A stretch of DNA of 64,000 bases from Acinetobacter calcoaceticus (GCF_016508255.1 NZ_JADVKT010000002.1:124001-188000), one strand, 5' to 3'. Counted from the stretch's first letter, positions 1 through 9,003 are shown. The notes: a model not told the origin generated them from the letters alone. Made by a program: numbers and translations.

Positions 1-455
1 ATGCCTGTGTAGGCAAGGCGAGAGACTTAGGTATTCGTCATTTAATTGAACGCGGGGTGACATGGATTGCATGTACAGATGCAGATAGTGTGGTCAACCC
101 AGATTGGTTGCTCTATCAAATTCAGCATCAGCCTACAGATGCAATTTGCGGTACTGTGATTTTAGATGATTTAAGCCATTTGCCCCCAATTAAACAACAA
201 AAGTACTTGGCCCATTATCAAGATCAAATGAACCATCAGCATATTCATGGGGCAAATCTAAGTTTTAGTGCGAAGGTTTACTTGCAGGTAGGAGGTTTTG
301 AGCCAATATCTTGTCATGAAGATATTTCCCTTATTGAAAAGATTAAAAGTCTTTCTTGTAATATTACTTGGAGTAATCTAGTTCGAGTTACAACCAGCAG
401 TCGTTTAAATGGGCGTGCACCTCAGGGTTTATCTTATTTTTTAAATCATCTTTAA
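1..455 (+). CDS. Family 2 glycosyltransferase, 3' part (cut by window start)
   Basis: The reading frame is open from base 3 and runs to the stop at 455, so the 5' part lies outside the window. The visible 151 residues contain ACVGKARDLG followed by the DAD (DxD-type) metal/nucleotide-sugar motif in CTDADSVVNPDW, then HGANLSFSAKVYLQVGGF, the acceptor-side loop typical of GT-A family 2 enzymes, and an ED pair (CHEDISL) as catalytic-base candidate. A GTG at 57 is internal and is not a start. It probably transfers a sugar in envelope polysaccharide or lipid biosynthesis. Donor and acceptor cannot be read from this part. Confidence 0.8.
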   Translation, partial: ACVGKARDLGIRHLIERGVTWIACTDADSVVNPDWLLYQIQHQPTDAICGTVILDDLSHLPPIKQQKYLAHYQDQMNHQHIHGANLSFSAKVYLQVGGFEPISCHEDISLIEKIKSLSCNITWSNLVRVTTSSRLNGRAPQGLSYFLNHL

Positions 456-725
456 AAAAAACTAAAGCATAAGCTCTCCTAAAATAGAAATATTCTTTAA
501 ATTTTTAGGGTCATATTTAATAATGAAGTGCTTCGTTCGATCTAATTTATATAAATGATCTAAAAGCAGGTAAGACCTCATCGTTAAAAGCCAGAATAAA
601 GAGATCCATAATTAAATTGGGTAGGGTATGCAACTTAGTTGTTGTATTTATGACTACATATGTAAACAAGTCTTATTAACAAATACTTTAGCCCTTAAAA
701 TTATTGAAAATAAAGTTTAAGGCGT

Positions 726-1985
726 ATGATTTTGGATTTTTTAAATTTTTTTCGCGATATTCGGGTTGAGTTAAGCCATTATCCTTGGCTAGAGATGTTG
801 GTTTCACTCATTATTTTGATTTTTTTTGCGGCTTTGGCAAACTTTATTGCTAAACGAATTATTGTTCGGGGTGTTCGTCATTTAGTCACAAAACTCAAGT
901 CTCCCAATCAATCAATCTTTGCTCAGCATAGTGTCATAAGTAAATTTGCAAATATTGTTCCTGCTGTTGTCATTATGAATGGTATTGCAACCGTTCCTCA
1001 TCTCTCTCCAAAATTTATTGCTTTTGTAGAAATGGGGGCACAAGCCTTTATTTTTCTTACACTCGCGCTTACGGTCAGTGAAATATTAAATATATTTAAT
1101 CTTATTTATCAGCGTAATCCAAAATCTAGAAATAAGCCTATTAAAGGTTACTTGCAACTCGTCAAACTCATTTTATTTGTGGTTTGTGGCCTAATGATTT
1201 TAGGAACATTCCTTAAAAAGGATGTGTTTACTTTACTGGCTGGCTTTGGTGCGATGGCGGCAGTATTAATGCTGGTTTTCCAAAATACGATTTTGTCTTT
1301 GGTTGCCAGTGTACAAATAGCATCTTATGACATGGTGCGTATTGGTGACTGGATTGAAATGCCTTCACTGAATGCAGATGGTGATGTCATTGATATTTCA
1401 TTGCATACAGTGACTGTTCAAAACTTTGATAAAACCTATACCACCATTCCAACCAATAAGCTCGTTACCGATACATTTAAAAACTGGCGAGGCATGAGTA
1501 ACTCTGGATGCCGTCGAATGAAGCGTTCACTATTTTTAGATCAAAGTAGTGTTCATTTCATGAGTGATGAAGAACAACAGAAGTTAAAAGAGTTTTTATT
1601 ATTAGACCAATATCTTGATGCAAAGCAATCTGAAATTGACGAATTTAATAAGCATTTAGGCAATCAATCTCGTTATAACAAGCGCCGTTTAACCAATATA
1701 GGAACCTTTAGGGCCTATGTAGAATTTTATTTGCGCCAGCATAAGGGGATTGCACAAAATCAAACTATTATGGTTCGCCAATTACAGCCCACAAGCCAAG
1801 GTTTACCTCTTGAAATCTACGCATTTTCAAATACCACTGCATGGGTTTCGTATGAAGCAATTCAGTCAGATATCTTTGATCATTTAATTGCGATTCTTCC
1901 TGAATTTGGCTTAAGAGTTTATCAGGCACCTTCTGGTCATGATTTGCAAAGATTAACGTCAGAAATTAGCCCAACTAAAGTTTAA
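726..1985 (+). CDS. ybdG: Mechanosensitive ion channel, MscS superfamily, YbdG type
   Basis: This 419-residue inner-membrane channel would release solutes on hypo-osmotic shock. Several N-terminal membrane spans (about residues 20-195) lead into the pore helix region GFGAMAAVLMLVFQNTILSL. The beta domain then contains DMVRIGDWIEMP, the TTIPTNKLV stretch and FKNWRGMSNSGCRRMKRS, which closely follow the E. coli YbdG pattern rather than MscS itself. It stands alone, preceded by a 270-bp AT-rich gap and followed by a clear terminator. The ATG at 726 has an AAGG 5 nt upstream. Family assignment is firm; the gating threshold (YbdG is a miniconductance channel) is inferred from homology. Confidence 0.88.
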   Translation: MILDFLNFFRDIRVELSHYPWLEMLVSLIILIFFAALANFIAKRIIVRGVRHLVTKLKSPNQSIFAQHSVISKFANIVPAVVIMNGIATVPHLSPKFIAFVEMGAQAFIFLTLALTVSEILNIFNLIYQRNPKSRNKPIKGYLQLVKLILFVVCGLMILGTFLKKDVFTLLAGFGAMAAVLMLVFQNTILSLVASVQIASYDMVRIGDWIEMPSLNADGDVIDISLHTVTVQNFDKTYTTIPTNKLVTDTFKNWRGMSNSGCRRMKRSLFLDQSSVHFMSDEEQQKLKEFLLLDQYLDAKQSEIDEFNKHLGNQSRYNKRRLTNIGTFRAYVEFYLRQHKGIAQNQTIMVRQLQPTSQGLPLEIYAFSNTTAWVSYEAIQSDIFDHLIAILPEFGLRVYQAPSGHDLQRLTSEISPTKV

Positions 1986-2017
1986 TTAAAACATTAGATG
2001 TAAGATTTACTTCTGCA

Positions 2018-2046
2018 AAAAGCCTTCCTTACGAGGGCTTTTTTTA
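2018..2046 (+). terminator. Rho-independent terminator after ybdG-like gene
   Basis: Ten-base-pair stem (AAAAGCCTTC / GAGGGCTTTT) with a 5-nt loop followed by a T run, 33 nt after the stop of the channel gene. Confidence 0.85.
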
Positions 2047-2082
2047 ATTTTTTATATTGGATTCGAACCTTCGCACTTTAAA

Positions 2083-2487
2083 TTATGCAGCAAACCAAAT
2101 ATTTTGATGATCACACATTGGACTCAAATGTTTAATACGTAGGTTGTCTTGTTTAAAATTGCCAAAACCTCCAGCAATATCTAATTCACTGCCTAACTCG
2201 ATATGCTTGCCTTTATAGCTTAAAGCTCCTTTTTCCGAGTCCCATTGGGCGGCGTGTTCAGGAAAGATAATGAGTATATCGTTCACATATAGACACTCTT
2301 GCTTTAGTTGCAATATTCCTTTTAAACGTGCTGATGCAGACAGGCCATTAGATTGATAAACGGGGAGTTTCACAGCACTTGTATTCTCACTTGCTTCTTG
2401 CTGCTGACAACCTGCAAAAAGGATACATATAGCTGTGCAAATCAATTTCGTCTTAATACCCAATTTTATTCCTTTAGGGGCTTCCAT
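2083..2487 (-). CDS. Small putative outer-membrane or periplasmic lipoprotein, unknown function
   Basis: The protein has a short positive N-terminus, a hydrophobic stretch and a lipobox LFAGC with the lipidated Cys at residue 27. The mature part of about 108 residues has no motif I recognise; it contains two further Cys and is rich in beta-prone segments. Start choice is uncertain. The ATG at 2487 has no Shine-Dalgarno sequence, whereas a TTG at 2463 (residue 9) is preceded by AAAGGA at good spacing and would give a tidy signal peptide (MGIKTKLICTAICILFAGC). The true start may therefore be 2463. It has no operon partner: it converges on the channel gene and the region upstream is empty. Confidence 0.65.
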   Translation of the reverse strand: MEAPKGIKLGIKTKLICTAICILFAGCQQQEASENTSAVKLPVYQSNGLSASARLKGILQLKQECLYVNDILIIFPEHAAQWDSEKGALSYKGKHIELGSELDIAGGFGNFKQDNLRIKHLSPMCDHQNIWFAA

Positions 2488-3028
2488 ATAGTTGATAGTA
2501 ATAGACTAAAGTTACATATCAAGATTTAGATTGTTAGAGAAGATTTCATCTCACTATCAGATAGAGCTTTATAAATTAAGGCTAAACCCTCTATTGAACG
2601 ACTATAAGAACCTTATTATTTTGATTGGCCTTCGGTCTTATGGGCTTTTATTGTTGTCTGTCTAATGGTCTTTTAACTCTAAAGCAGCAGAGATGTCTCA
2701 TTAATTTTTTAGATTGAGCAGTATTATTCAATTTACTCAGTTATAGAGATATTAATAATATTTTTTGAAATTTTTATTATAAACAAATAATTAATAATTT
2801 ATGTTTCATTTTAAATCAACTTAATTTTTGGTTAAGAAATATACAAAAATGTAAAGAATGAAATCTAAAAGAAGTTACAATGAAAATAGATGTTTTTAAA
2901 AACTAAGGAATATATATTTAAAATCATCTAATTTTATACTTAAAATACTTCTTAATTGATGTTTTTATTAAGAAATAATACTTGTAATTAATAATGAACT
3001 TAATTTAATAATTGCTGGGAATTACATT
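2488..3028. other. AT-rich intergenic region, no gene seen
   Basis: About 540 bp with no ORF of convincing length in either strand. It is strongly AT-rich, increasingly so toward the 420-aa gene at 3029, and probably contains the promoters of both flanking genes. No repeat, IS end or RNA structure was recognised. Confidence 0.5.
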
Positions 3029-4291
3029 ATGATTAATAAAACTTTACCTCGAAATGCATTACCCTCATTTTTTAAAGATGTCGAAATTGTGGGTTCTGCA
3101 CAGGATGATTTTCTAAAATATCAACTCGATAATCAATCAAATGTATTGAAAGATACTAAAGACGAAATTGTACTTGGTATACAAAATACCCCACGGTTAG
3201 TTACCTCAGATAGGGTAAAAAGCCTTTATGTCAATAATGATTTTAAGGCTATACAAAACCTACAAAAGGAGGCGCAAAAAGATATAGATCCTATTCATGA
3301 AAATATTAAACTTCACAAAGAGAAAGCTTGGACACGCGTACGTGGAAAAGATGGCAAGGAGTTTTATCTAAGCTATTCAAAAAAAGGCAGTATGTGGGTT
3401 TTTCCTGAAGAAATGCATCGCTTGACTGATGCAGATGGAAATGTAACGTATCAATGTGTTATGCAAATTGGTTCGTACACTGCAACTGGAAATATTGTAG
3501 GTATTCATTCTTACAATTTTAGTTATAAATCAATTCTTCCGATTATGGCTATTGCACTTATTGTTGCGGTTGCATTAGCAGCTATTCTATTTCAAGGATT
3601 GGCATTTGCTATTACAGCTTTATCGTTAGTCTTAGCGACTGCTGCATCTGCTCTTGGTTTTGCTTCTTTTAGTTTTACAATCGGTCCAGTCGGCTTATTT
3701 GTTTTAGCTGCAACAGTGATCTTTATTATTGTCTTTATTGGATTAATGGCCTTATGGAATTTCATAAATCGGAAATATACGATTAGGCTACAGGTTTATA
3801 ATTGGGATAAAAATTATGACTGGAAAATTGTAGATGACTTTAAGTCAAACTCTGTTACCCCAAGTACAAAAGATCCAATTTTAATTGATATTCCAAAATT
3901 TGATCCAGACGTAATTTATCCACCTGGTTTTGAACCAATAGAGCCTATTGATCAAATTTGTCATTATGCAGTTATTATTTGGGAAAATGATAATACCTTC
4001 TTAGAAGGATGTTCGATGGCTTTAAGATTCAAGAGAGGAGATAATCCTAACTATGGATTTATGTGGGCATTTTCATGTCCACGTTTTAAAGACAATCAAC
4101 AAGCTGCTACAAATCAATTAACCACAGCTAAAAATTATCGTGAAAAAGAAGTTAAATGGAATAAGGATCCTTTAGGATTTAAAATCTATGCAGGCAATGA
4201 TCAGAGTTCAAATATTAAATTTGGCTTGTCTGCATTAAGTGGTGCAGATGATAATCTTTACACAATCAATATTAATATCTGTCCACCCTGA
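3029..4291 (+). CDS. Unrecognised 420-aa protein with a central hydrophobic block
   Basis: I do not recognise this family. It has no signal peptide. Residues 1-165 are soluble and charged, residues about 166-250 form three to four closely spaced hydrophobic segments rich in Ala, Ile and Val, and residues 255-420 form a second soluble domain with aromatic and Gly-rich beta-type sequence (CHYAVIIWEND, NYGFMWAFSCPRF) ending in ININICPP. A soluble-hydrophobic-soluble arrangement without a leader occurs in some secreted pore formers and T6SS-type membrane effectors, but nothing here proves that. Codon use is AT-rich like the upstream gap, suggesting accessory DNA. It is monocistronic with its own terminator. 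No immunity-like partner follows; the next gene is convergent. Confidence 0.6.
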   Translation: MINKTLPRNALPSFFKDVEIVGSAQDDFLKYQLDNQSNVLKDTKDEIVLGIQNTPRLVTSDRVKSLYVNNDFKAIQNLQKEAQKDIDPIHENIKLHKEKAWTRVRGKDGKEFYLSYSKKGSMWVFPEEMHRLTDADGNVTYQCVMQIGSYTATGNIVGIHSYNFSYKSILPIMAIALIVAVALAAILFQGLAFAITALSLVLATAASALGFASFSFTIGPVGLFVLAATVIFIIVFIGLMALWNFINRKYTIRLQVYNWDKNYDWKIVDDFKSNSVTPSTKDPILIDIPKFDPDVIYPPGFEPIEPIDQICHYAVIIWENDNTFLEGCSMALRFKRGDNPNYGFMWAFSCPRFKDNQQAATNQLTTAKNYREKEVKWNKDPLGFKIYAGNDQSSNIKFGLSALSGADDNLYTININICPP

Positions 4292-4348
4292 AATGATGAG
4301 TATTAGTTTTTAAGATGCTTAGATGTTTTAATTCACAAAAATAGTTTA

Positions 4349-4386
4349 GAAACCACATCATTCTTTTGAGTGATGTGGTTTTTTAT
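4349..4386 (+). terminator. Terminator, probably bidirectional
   Basis: Ten-base-pair stem AACCACATCA / TGATGTGGTT with a 10-nt loop, followed by T6 on the + strand and preceded by A-rich sequence. It lies between the convergent 420-aa gene and the MFS gene and could serve both. Confidence 0.8.
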
Positions 4387-4409
4387 TTGAGAGTAAGCGT
4401 TATTACTAT

Positions 4410-5627
4410 TTAACAGACTTTACGTGTCATCCACCAAAATAATAGCGCCAATAGACTAACGCCTGTACCGAGAGCACACACACCAAGCCATCCTGCATAG
4501 GCGTAGGTAGCCGTTGTGCTGATTGCACCTAAGCCACTACCGATTGCATAAAATAGCATGTATAGCCCGACAAGCCGGCTATGCGCTTCTGGACGAGTGC
4601 GAAAAATCATACTCTGGTTAGTCACATGTAAAGCTTGTCCGCCCAAGTCTAGCAATACAATGCCAATCACTAGCGCCCAGAGCGAATAAGACATGAGTGA
4701 AAGTGGCCCCCAAGCGAGTAGTAATATTACGAGAGCTGCTGCACTTGTACGCTGAGCATATCCGCGGTCGGCCCAATAACCCGCACGAGCGGCGGACAGA
4801 GCACCAACAACTCCGACAAGACCAAAAGATCCAATAATAGTATGTGAAAAACTATAGGGCGGCTTACTTAACGGTAATACCAGTGCGCTCCAAAAAATAT
4901 TGAATGCTGCAAACATAAGTAAAGCTAAAACACCGCGCACTTGTAGAACTTTTTCTTGGCGAAGCAGTTTTAACATAGAGGCCAGTAGGTGCAGATAGTG
5001 CATTGTAACGGGCTGAACCTTTAAATGAGGAAGTCTTCTCCAAAGTGGTAATGCAATCATGAGCATGACGAGGGCTGCGCAAAGGTACACGCCACGCCAA
5101 CCTGCTACATCACTAATTCCTCCTGAAAATACTCGGGCAAGCAGTAAGCCAATGAATACTCCACTTTGTGCCGTACCTACCACATGTCCTTGTTCATGCG
5201 GCGCAGCAGCACTCGCAGCGTAGGCAATAAGACCTTGAGTCATTGCTGTACCGAGTAAACCCACAGCAAGCATTCCTACTAGCAAGACGATTACCGACTG
5301 TGCTAATGCAACCACCACCAATGCAGATATCAATGTTACGAGTTGAATAGCCATTAAACGACGCCGGTTAATGATGTCCCCCAATGGCACCAGAAACACG
5401 AGGGCTAGTGCACAACCAATTTGAGTGGCTGTAACGACACCGCCAATGGCAGCATGACTAATGTTAAAGTCCCTAGCTAATATGTCGAGCAAAGGCTGTG
5501 CATAATAGACATTTGCTACGCTTGCACCACTTGCAATGGCAAATAGCAATATCAAGCTCCGAGACATCTCTGGAGCTTTTACATTGTTCTGTCTCGTCTG
5601 CAAGGCGGAGGTGTGAGAAGACTTCAT
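4410..5627 (-). CDS. MFS transporter (DHA1-like drug/metabolite exporter)
   Basis: A 405-residue inner-membrane protein with about 12 hydrophobic segments. The start SGASVANVYYAQPLLDILA in TM1 and the loop motif GDIINRRRLM between TM2 and TM3 (motif A variant) mark the major facilitator superfamily, in the EmrD/YgaY-like exporter group. It should be a proton-coupled exporter; the substrate is unknown. It is divergent from an HxlR-family regulator, and the 100-bp shared region carries two matching palindromes, so repression by that regulator with relief by a small molecule is the natural model. The start at 5627 is kept because the N-terminal tail MKSSHTSALQ precedes a normal TM1. Confidence 0.85.
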   Translation of the reverse strand: MKSSHTSALQTRQNNVKAPEMSRSLILLFAIASGASVANVYYAQPLLDILARDFNISHAAIGGVVTATQIGCALALVFLVPLGDIINRRRLMAIQLVTLISALVVVALAQSVIVLLVGMLAVGLLGTAMTQGLIAYAASAAAPHEQGHVVGTAQSGVFIGLLLARVFSGGISDVAGWRGVYLCAALVMLMIALPLWRRLPHLKVQPVTMHYLHLLASMLKLLRQEKVLQVRGVLALLMFAAFNIFWSALVLPLSKPPYSFSHTIIGSFGLVGVVGALSAARAGYWADRGYAQRTSAAALVILLLAWGPLSLMSYSLWALVIGIVLLDLGGQALHVTNQSMIFRTRPEAHSRLVGLYMLFYAIGSGLGAISTTATYAYAGWLGVCALGTGVSLLALLFWWMTRKVC

Positions 5628-5636
5628 ATTTTAAAC

Positions 5637-5693
5637 TGGTTTTAAAATGAAACTAGTTGAATGTTAGACCTGATAGTTTTAAAATGCAACTAG
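5637..5693. promoter_or_regulatory. Paired operator-like palindromes in the MFS/hxlR divergent region
   Basis: Two 18-bp direct repeats, GTTTTAAAATGAAACTAG (5639-5656) and GTTTTAAAATGCAACTAG (5676-5693), differ at one base and start 37 bp apart. Each is embedded in an imperfect palindrome: TGGTT-N9-AACTA at 5637-5655 and TAGTT-N9-AACTA at 5674-5692. The spacing is close to an integral number of helical turns (about 3.5). HxlR-family dimers typically bind such palindromes in divergent promoters, so these are probably operators controlling both genes. Confidence 0.6.
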
Positions 5694-5727
5694 GTATCAT
5701 GTTCCTAATTACCCATAAGGAAATCTA

Positions 5728-6174
5728 ATGGCGAACTCTACATCTTTAAAAGATGAACCTTGTCCTGTTGCACGTTGCGTGAATGTGATAGGAGATCGGT
5801 GGTCACTGCTTATTGTGCGTGATGCTTTTGATGGAATGCGCCGTTTTGGAGATTTTCAGCGGAGCTTAGGGGTTGCGCGAAATATTCTCTCTGACCGACT
5901 AAAAAAATTAGTGGATGCTGGTGTTCTTGAAATGCAAGATGCTTCGGATGGCACGGCTTATCAGGAATATGTATTGACCGCTAAAGGAGAGAGTTTGTTC
6001 CCAGTCGTTGTAGCTTTACGACAATGGGGAGAACAGAACCTATTTGAAAGTGGTGAGCGCCACTCTTTGTTAATTGATAAAAATACAGGCCAGCAAATTC
6101 CATTTATGGCACCAGTTGCGGCAGATGGAACAGTGCTGAGAGCTTCTAATACTCAAGTGCAAAAGGTGAAATAA
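5728..6174 (+). CDS. HxlR-family winged-helix transcriptional regulator
   Basis: 148 residues with the HxlR/DUF24 signature: CPVARCVNVIGDRWSLLIVRDAFDGMRRFGDFQ at the N-terminus, the recognition region GVARNILSDRLKKLVDAGVL, and the wing ending in YVLTAKGESLFPVVVALRQWG. Cys near residues 12 and 17 are common in this family, some members of which sense redox state or electrophiles. It is divergent from the MFS exporter and probably represses it and itself through the palindromes between them. An AAGG lies 8 nt before the ATG. The C-terminal 35 residues after the winged helix are a family-typical tail. Confidence 0.88.
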   Translation: MANSTSLKDEPCPVARCVNVIGDRWSLLIVRDAFDGMRRFGDFQRSLGVARNILSDRLKKLVDAGVLEMQDASDGTAYQEYVLTAKGESLFPVVVALRQWGEQNLFESGERHSLLIDKNTGQQIPFMAPVAADGTVLRASNTQVQKVK

Positions 6175-6259
6175 AATAAGAGAAAACAAAAATAACCTTT
6201 TTTAACTTAAATTTGGGCAGATTAGTTGGTACCCTTGCGCGTCAAATTAAGGTGAGATT

Positions 6260-6589
6260 ATGAGATTTATATTCCTCTTTATCAGCGCAATTTCAATTCA
6301 ATGTTATGCAGCATCAGAAGCAATGGAACTTCATTACTGTGAAACTGTGAAGAAAGCAGCGAGTGGGGTGATGGATGCTAGACAACATGAAGTGCCCGCT
6401 AAAGAGTTACACGACATCGCCGATCATCTGGAAGAGCAACAAGCCAAACAACTTTATCAAGAGCTTATCAAATCTGCATATTCTTCAAAATTATTTGAAG
6501 ATCCTCTCATTAAGTCAAAAGCTGTCGAGAACTTCCAAACTACGTGGCATGAACAATGTTTAGCAAAAGAATTGGCTAAAAATATGTGA
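6260..6589 (+). CDS. Small secreted protein of unknown function
   Basis: 109 residues. The first 18 (MRFIFLFISAISIQCYA) form a classical signal peptide with probable cleavage after CYA. The mature part is helical and charged with two Cys (HYCETVKKA and HEQCLAKE), which could form a disulfide in the periplasm. A GGTGAG Shine-Dalgarno sits just before the ATG. I recognise no family. It follows the HxlR gene by 85 bp on the same strand but has its own ribosome-binding site. It is probably a separate gene, because the gap is AT-rich and promoter-like. Confidence 0.6.
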   Translation: MRFIFLFISAISIQCYAASEAMELHYCETVKKAASGVMDARQHEVPAKELHDIADHLEEQQAKQLYQELIKSAYSSKLFEDPLIKSKAVENFQTTWHEQCLAKELAKNM

Positions 6590-6722
6590 GGGTGTTAGGA
6601 CGTGATGGTTAAATAGGATGCGGTTGGGTGGGGGTTTGTTTCATGCTTACCTTACAGTTTCCAAAGCCCCATCTTCTTACAAGTTTTGGGTCTTTTTAAT
6701 TAATTGATTTAATTTTAATCAA

Positions 6723-7949
6723 TTATTTGCAATAGAAATGATCAAGGAAAATAATATGTAAATTTAAACATGTACTGTCATACATGACGTAAAAATAACT
6801 TATTATCATTAAGAAAATTGAAATATATAAACTTTTTTTAACTAATTCTAAATTTCTTTTTTGTCTTGTATATCTAGTTTTTAATACTATAAAATTATTA
6901 TGGATTTCAGCTTTTTCTTTAAAAAGAGGATCTTTAATAAACTCTTTTTCTTGTGCCTCATATTCGTATTTAATATTTTCTAATGTATCATTTTGATTTT
7001 CACACATAAAAAAAACAGCAATAGTAAAAAATAAAGCCCCTAAAAGGACTATTGTATTAGATAAAAAAGAATAATTGCTGCCAGTTTTTAAATTTGCTCC
7101 GACAACAATTAAAGAAGCAGGTATGGTTATAATTTGCATTTGGATATCAGAAAATGCTTTATTAATTCTTGTAATAGTTTCGGTTCTAAACTTTTCAACT
7201 TCTTTTTTTATTTTTTCAAAGGTAAATTGAGAAATATATGTATCATAATTATTTTTGATAATTTCATAAATTGTATCAAAATTATTACATAAATCATTTA
7301 TTGAAATATGATTTTCATTATAAAAACTAAGAAGACTATCTGTAATAATATTTTTTATTGCATCTTTATGTATTTGACTTTCTATATAATTAATCTTAAA
7401 AGCTTGTATTTTGCTTAATAAATCTTTATTGGAAATGGTTAAATCATTTAAAATCAAAAGTTTCTTTTTGCCGAGGAAATACAATGTTTCTTGATTAGAG
7501 GCATCTCTGTTTGAGTGATCACATTGTGTTTTTAGTAAAGAAAAAAGGTTAACACTCCTTATGTAGTTTTTTATTTCTAGACTTAATGATGAGCTTTCTA
7601 ATTTATCTAACTCTATAGGTGTGTAAATATAATCGATATCTTCAAAATAAATAGCATTCTGAGGCAGATTGCTTCTAAATGAAGGATCATCTGATAACAT
7701 TTCTTTTAATGAAGTTTGATAAAAAGAGGGAAGTTTTATAGTAAGTTCACCATCTTCCTCATCATAGATAGGTAATATTGAAGTAGGTACAAAGCTTTTT
7801 AATTCATCGAGAAGATTTTCGGCAATAGATCGTGAGGCTTTAGGAATAAAGCCTTTATATGTTCGACGATTTGGGCGTTTTCTTTCATCTAGTAATTTAA
7901 CTAACTCGACAAATTTCTCAACACCCATTTGATAAGAATCAGTTACCAT
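6723..7949 (-). CDS. Membrane-anchored partner of a NA37 protein, unknown function
   Basis: 408 residues, second gene of a two-gene operon. Its start overlaps the end of the upstream NA37 gene by 11 bp, implying translational coupling. Residues 1-240 are soluble, residues 210-275 look coiled-coil/helical (FEKIKKEVEKFRTETITRI), then come hydrophobic segments at about 273-290, 297-318 and 380-398, with a charged helical loop of about 60 residues between the last two. I recognise no named domain. A large cytoplasmic sensor-like region fused to C-terminal membrane helices is common for effectors of abortive-infection systems, so a defence role is a reasonable hypothesis, but only that. Base composition is far more AT-rich than the core genes beyond the tRNA. 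Confidence 0.6.
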   Translation of the reverse strand: MVTDSYQMGVEKFVELVKLLDERKRPNRRTYKGFIPKASRSIAENLLDELKSFVPTSILPIYDEEDGELTIKLPSFYQTSLKEMLSDDPSFRSNLPQNAIYFEDIDYIYTPIELDKLESSSLSLEIKNYIRSVNLFSLLKTQCDHSNRDASNQETLYFLGKKKLLILNDLTISNKDLLSKIQAFKINYIESQIHKDAIKNIITDSLLSFYNENHISINDLCNNFDTIYEIIKNNYDTYISQFTFEKIKKEVEKFRTETITRINKAFSDIQMQIITIPASLIVVGANLKTGSNYSFLSNTIVLLGALFFTIAVFFMCENQNDTLENIKYEYEAQEKEFIKDPLFKEKAEIHNNFIVLKTRYTRQKRNLELVKKSLYISIFLMIISYFYVMYDSTCLNLHIIFLDHFYCK

Positions 7950-9003
7950 TATTATCTTTCAAAGTAATTTGAGTTATTCTAGGTTTGTATTCATCAATTT
8001 CCTTAACAATATGTTTTGGAACAGGTTTTATTAAAAGACCTTCATCACTTAATATAACCTTATCGTTAATATCATCATAGGAAAAACTAACTTTTACATC
8101 ACCTACAGTAAATGAAAGCTTACGCAATTGTATAAAAGATTTTTCACTTGGCTTGAATGAAGAATCAATATTTAAATTATTTTCTTTAAGGTAATTTGTA
8201 AAATCTTCAGGTTCTTCTGCATTAACCTTTCTAGAAATCGTCTCTAAATCAATTTCTAGGTCTAATTGATACTGAGTAGAAAAGTAGTTATATAAAGTAT
8301 CTCTAACTAGATCTTTCTTATTAGAATCATAACTCTTAGATTCCATATAGTCTGTTATTGCGTTAATAACTTCTTTAGTATTTCTATTACTGCTATGATA
8401 ACCAATACATCCTAGAGCATCTCTAAAGTATTCTGTAACCTCACTATCTTTTTGTCTTGCCCCTTTCATAAAGGATAGACAATTAACTTTTTCATCGTCT
8501 TTCAAACTTATATTATTTCGCCATTGTTCTATATTAATCCTTGCAGATTCATGTAATTTTTTAATATTCAAATATTTTCTTTTTTCGAGGGCTAATGCTT
8601 CTGTTAAACCATATCCTTCATCATTTTTTAACATTGCAATCAGAAGCCATTCTTTTTCCGAATAGGTGTAGTTTAAAATTAGTACGAATCCACCAGTACC
8701 CAGAATACACTTTGCTAGTTCATTTTTTATGAGCTCACAAATATCTTTAGAAAAATCAATAAAATCTCTTGGTTTTGGTGAGTAGAAACTTTCTAATTTA
8801 TTATGAAAATCGTTCTTTTCATTAATTAATCCCCAAATAGGATTATGTTGTCTATATGATTCAAGAATATCATCACAAAATTTTTGGACAACAGCATCAT
8901 CAGGCTGTAATAAATCCTTAGCAAAGTCGATAGTAACTTTATCAAGTCCGAGCTTTGTAGCTTTTTTATCGATTTGATGAAAAATTACGTTTTTTATTTC
9001 CAT
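7939..9003 (-). CDS. YejK/NdpA-family 37-kDa nucleoid-associated protein (NA37)
   Basis: 354 residues. The NA37 pattern is visible. GGFVLILNYTYSEKEWLLIAMLKN is the beta core. LNIKKLHESARINIEQWRN follows, matching the LHLAARIDLTEW-type block of YejK. NCLSFMKGARQKDSEVTEYFRDALGC follows that, matching the LSFLKGR...VSDYFQDFIGC block. Length is close to YejK (about 335). YejK is a DNA-associated protein of the nucleoid. Here it is not in its usual housekeeping context but is the first gene of an island operon with a membrane protein, suggesting a specialised DNA-binding or sensing subunit. GAGAA lies 6 nt before the ATG. The C-terminal 80 residues (FTVGDVKVSFSYDDIND) form an extra beta-rich tail. 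Confidence 0.82.
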   Translation of the reverse strand: MEIKNVIFHQIDKKATKLGLDKVTIDFAKDLLQPDDAVVQKFCDDILESYRQHNPIWGLINEKNDFHNKLESFYSPKPRDFIDFSKDICELIKNELAKCILGTGGFVLILNYTYSEKEWLLIAMLKNDEGYGLTEALALEKRKYLNIKKLHESARINIEQWRNNISLKDDEKVNCLSFMKGARQKDSEVTEYFRDALGCIGYHSSNRNTKEVINAITDYMESKSYDSNKKDLVRDTLYNYFSTQYQLDLEIDLETISRKVNAEEPEDFTNYLKENNLNIDSSFKPSEKSFIQLRKLSFTVGDVKVSFSYDDINDKVILSDEGLLIKPVPKHIVKEIDEYKPRITQITLKDNNGN

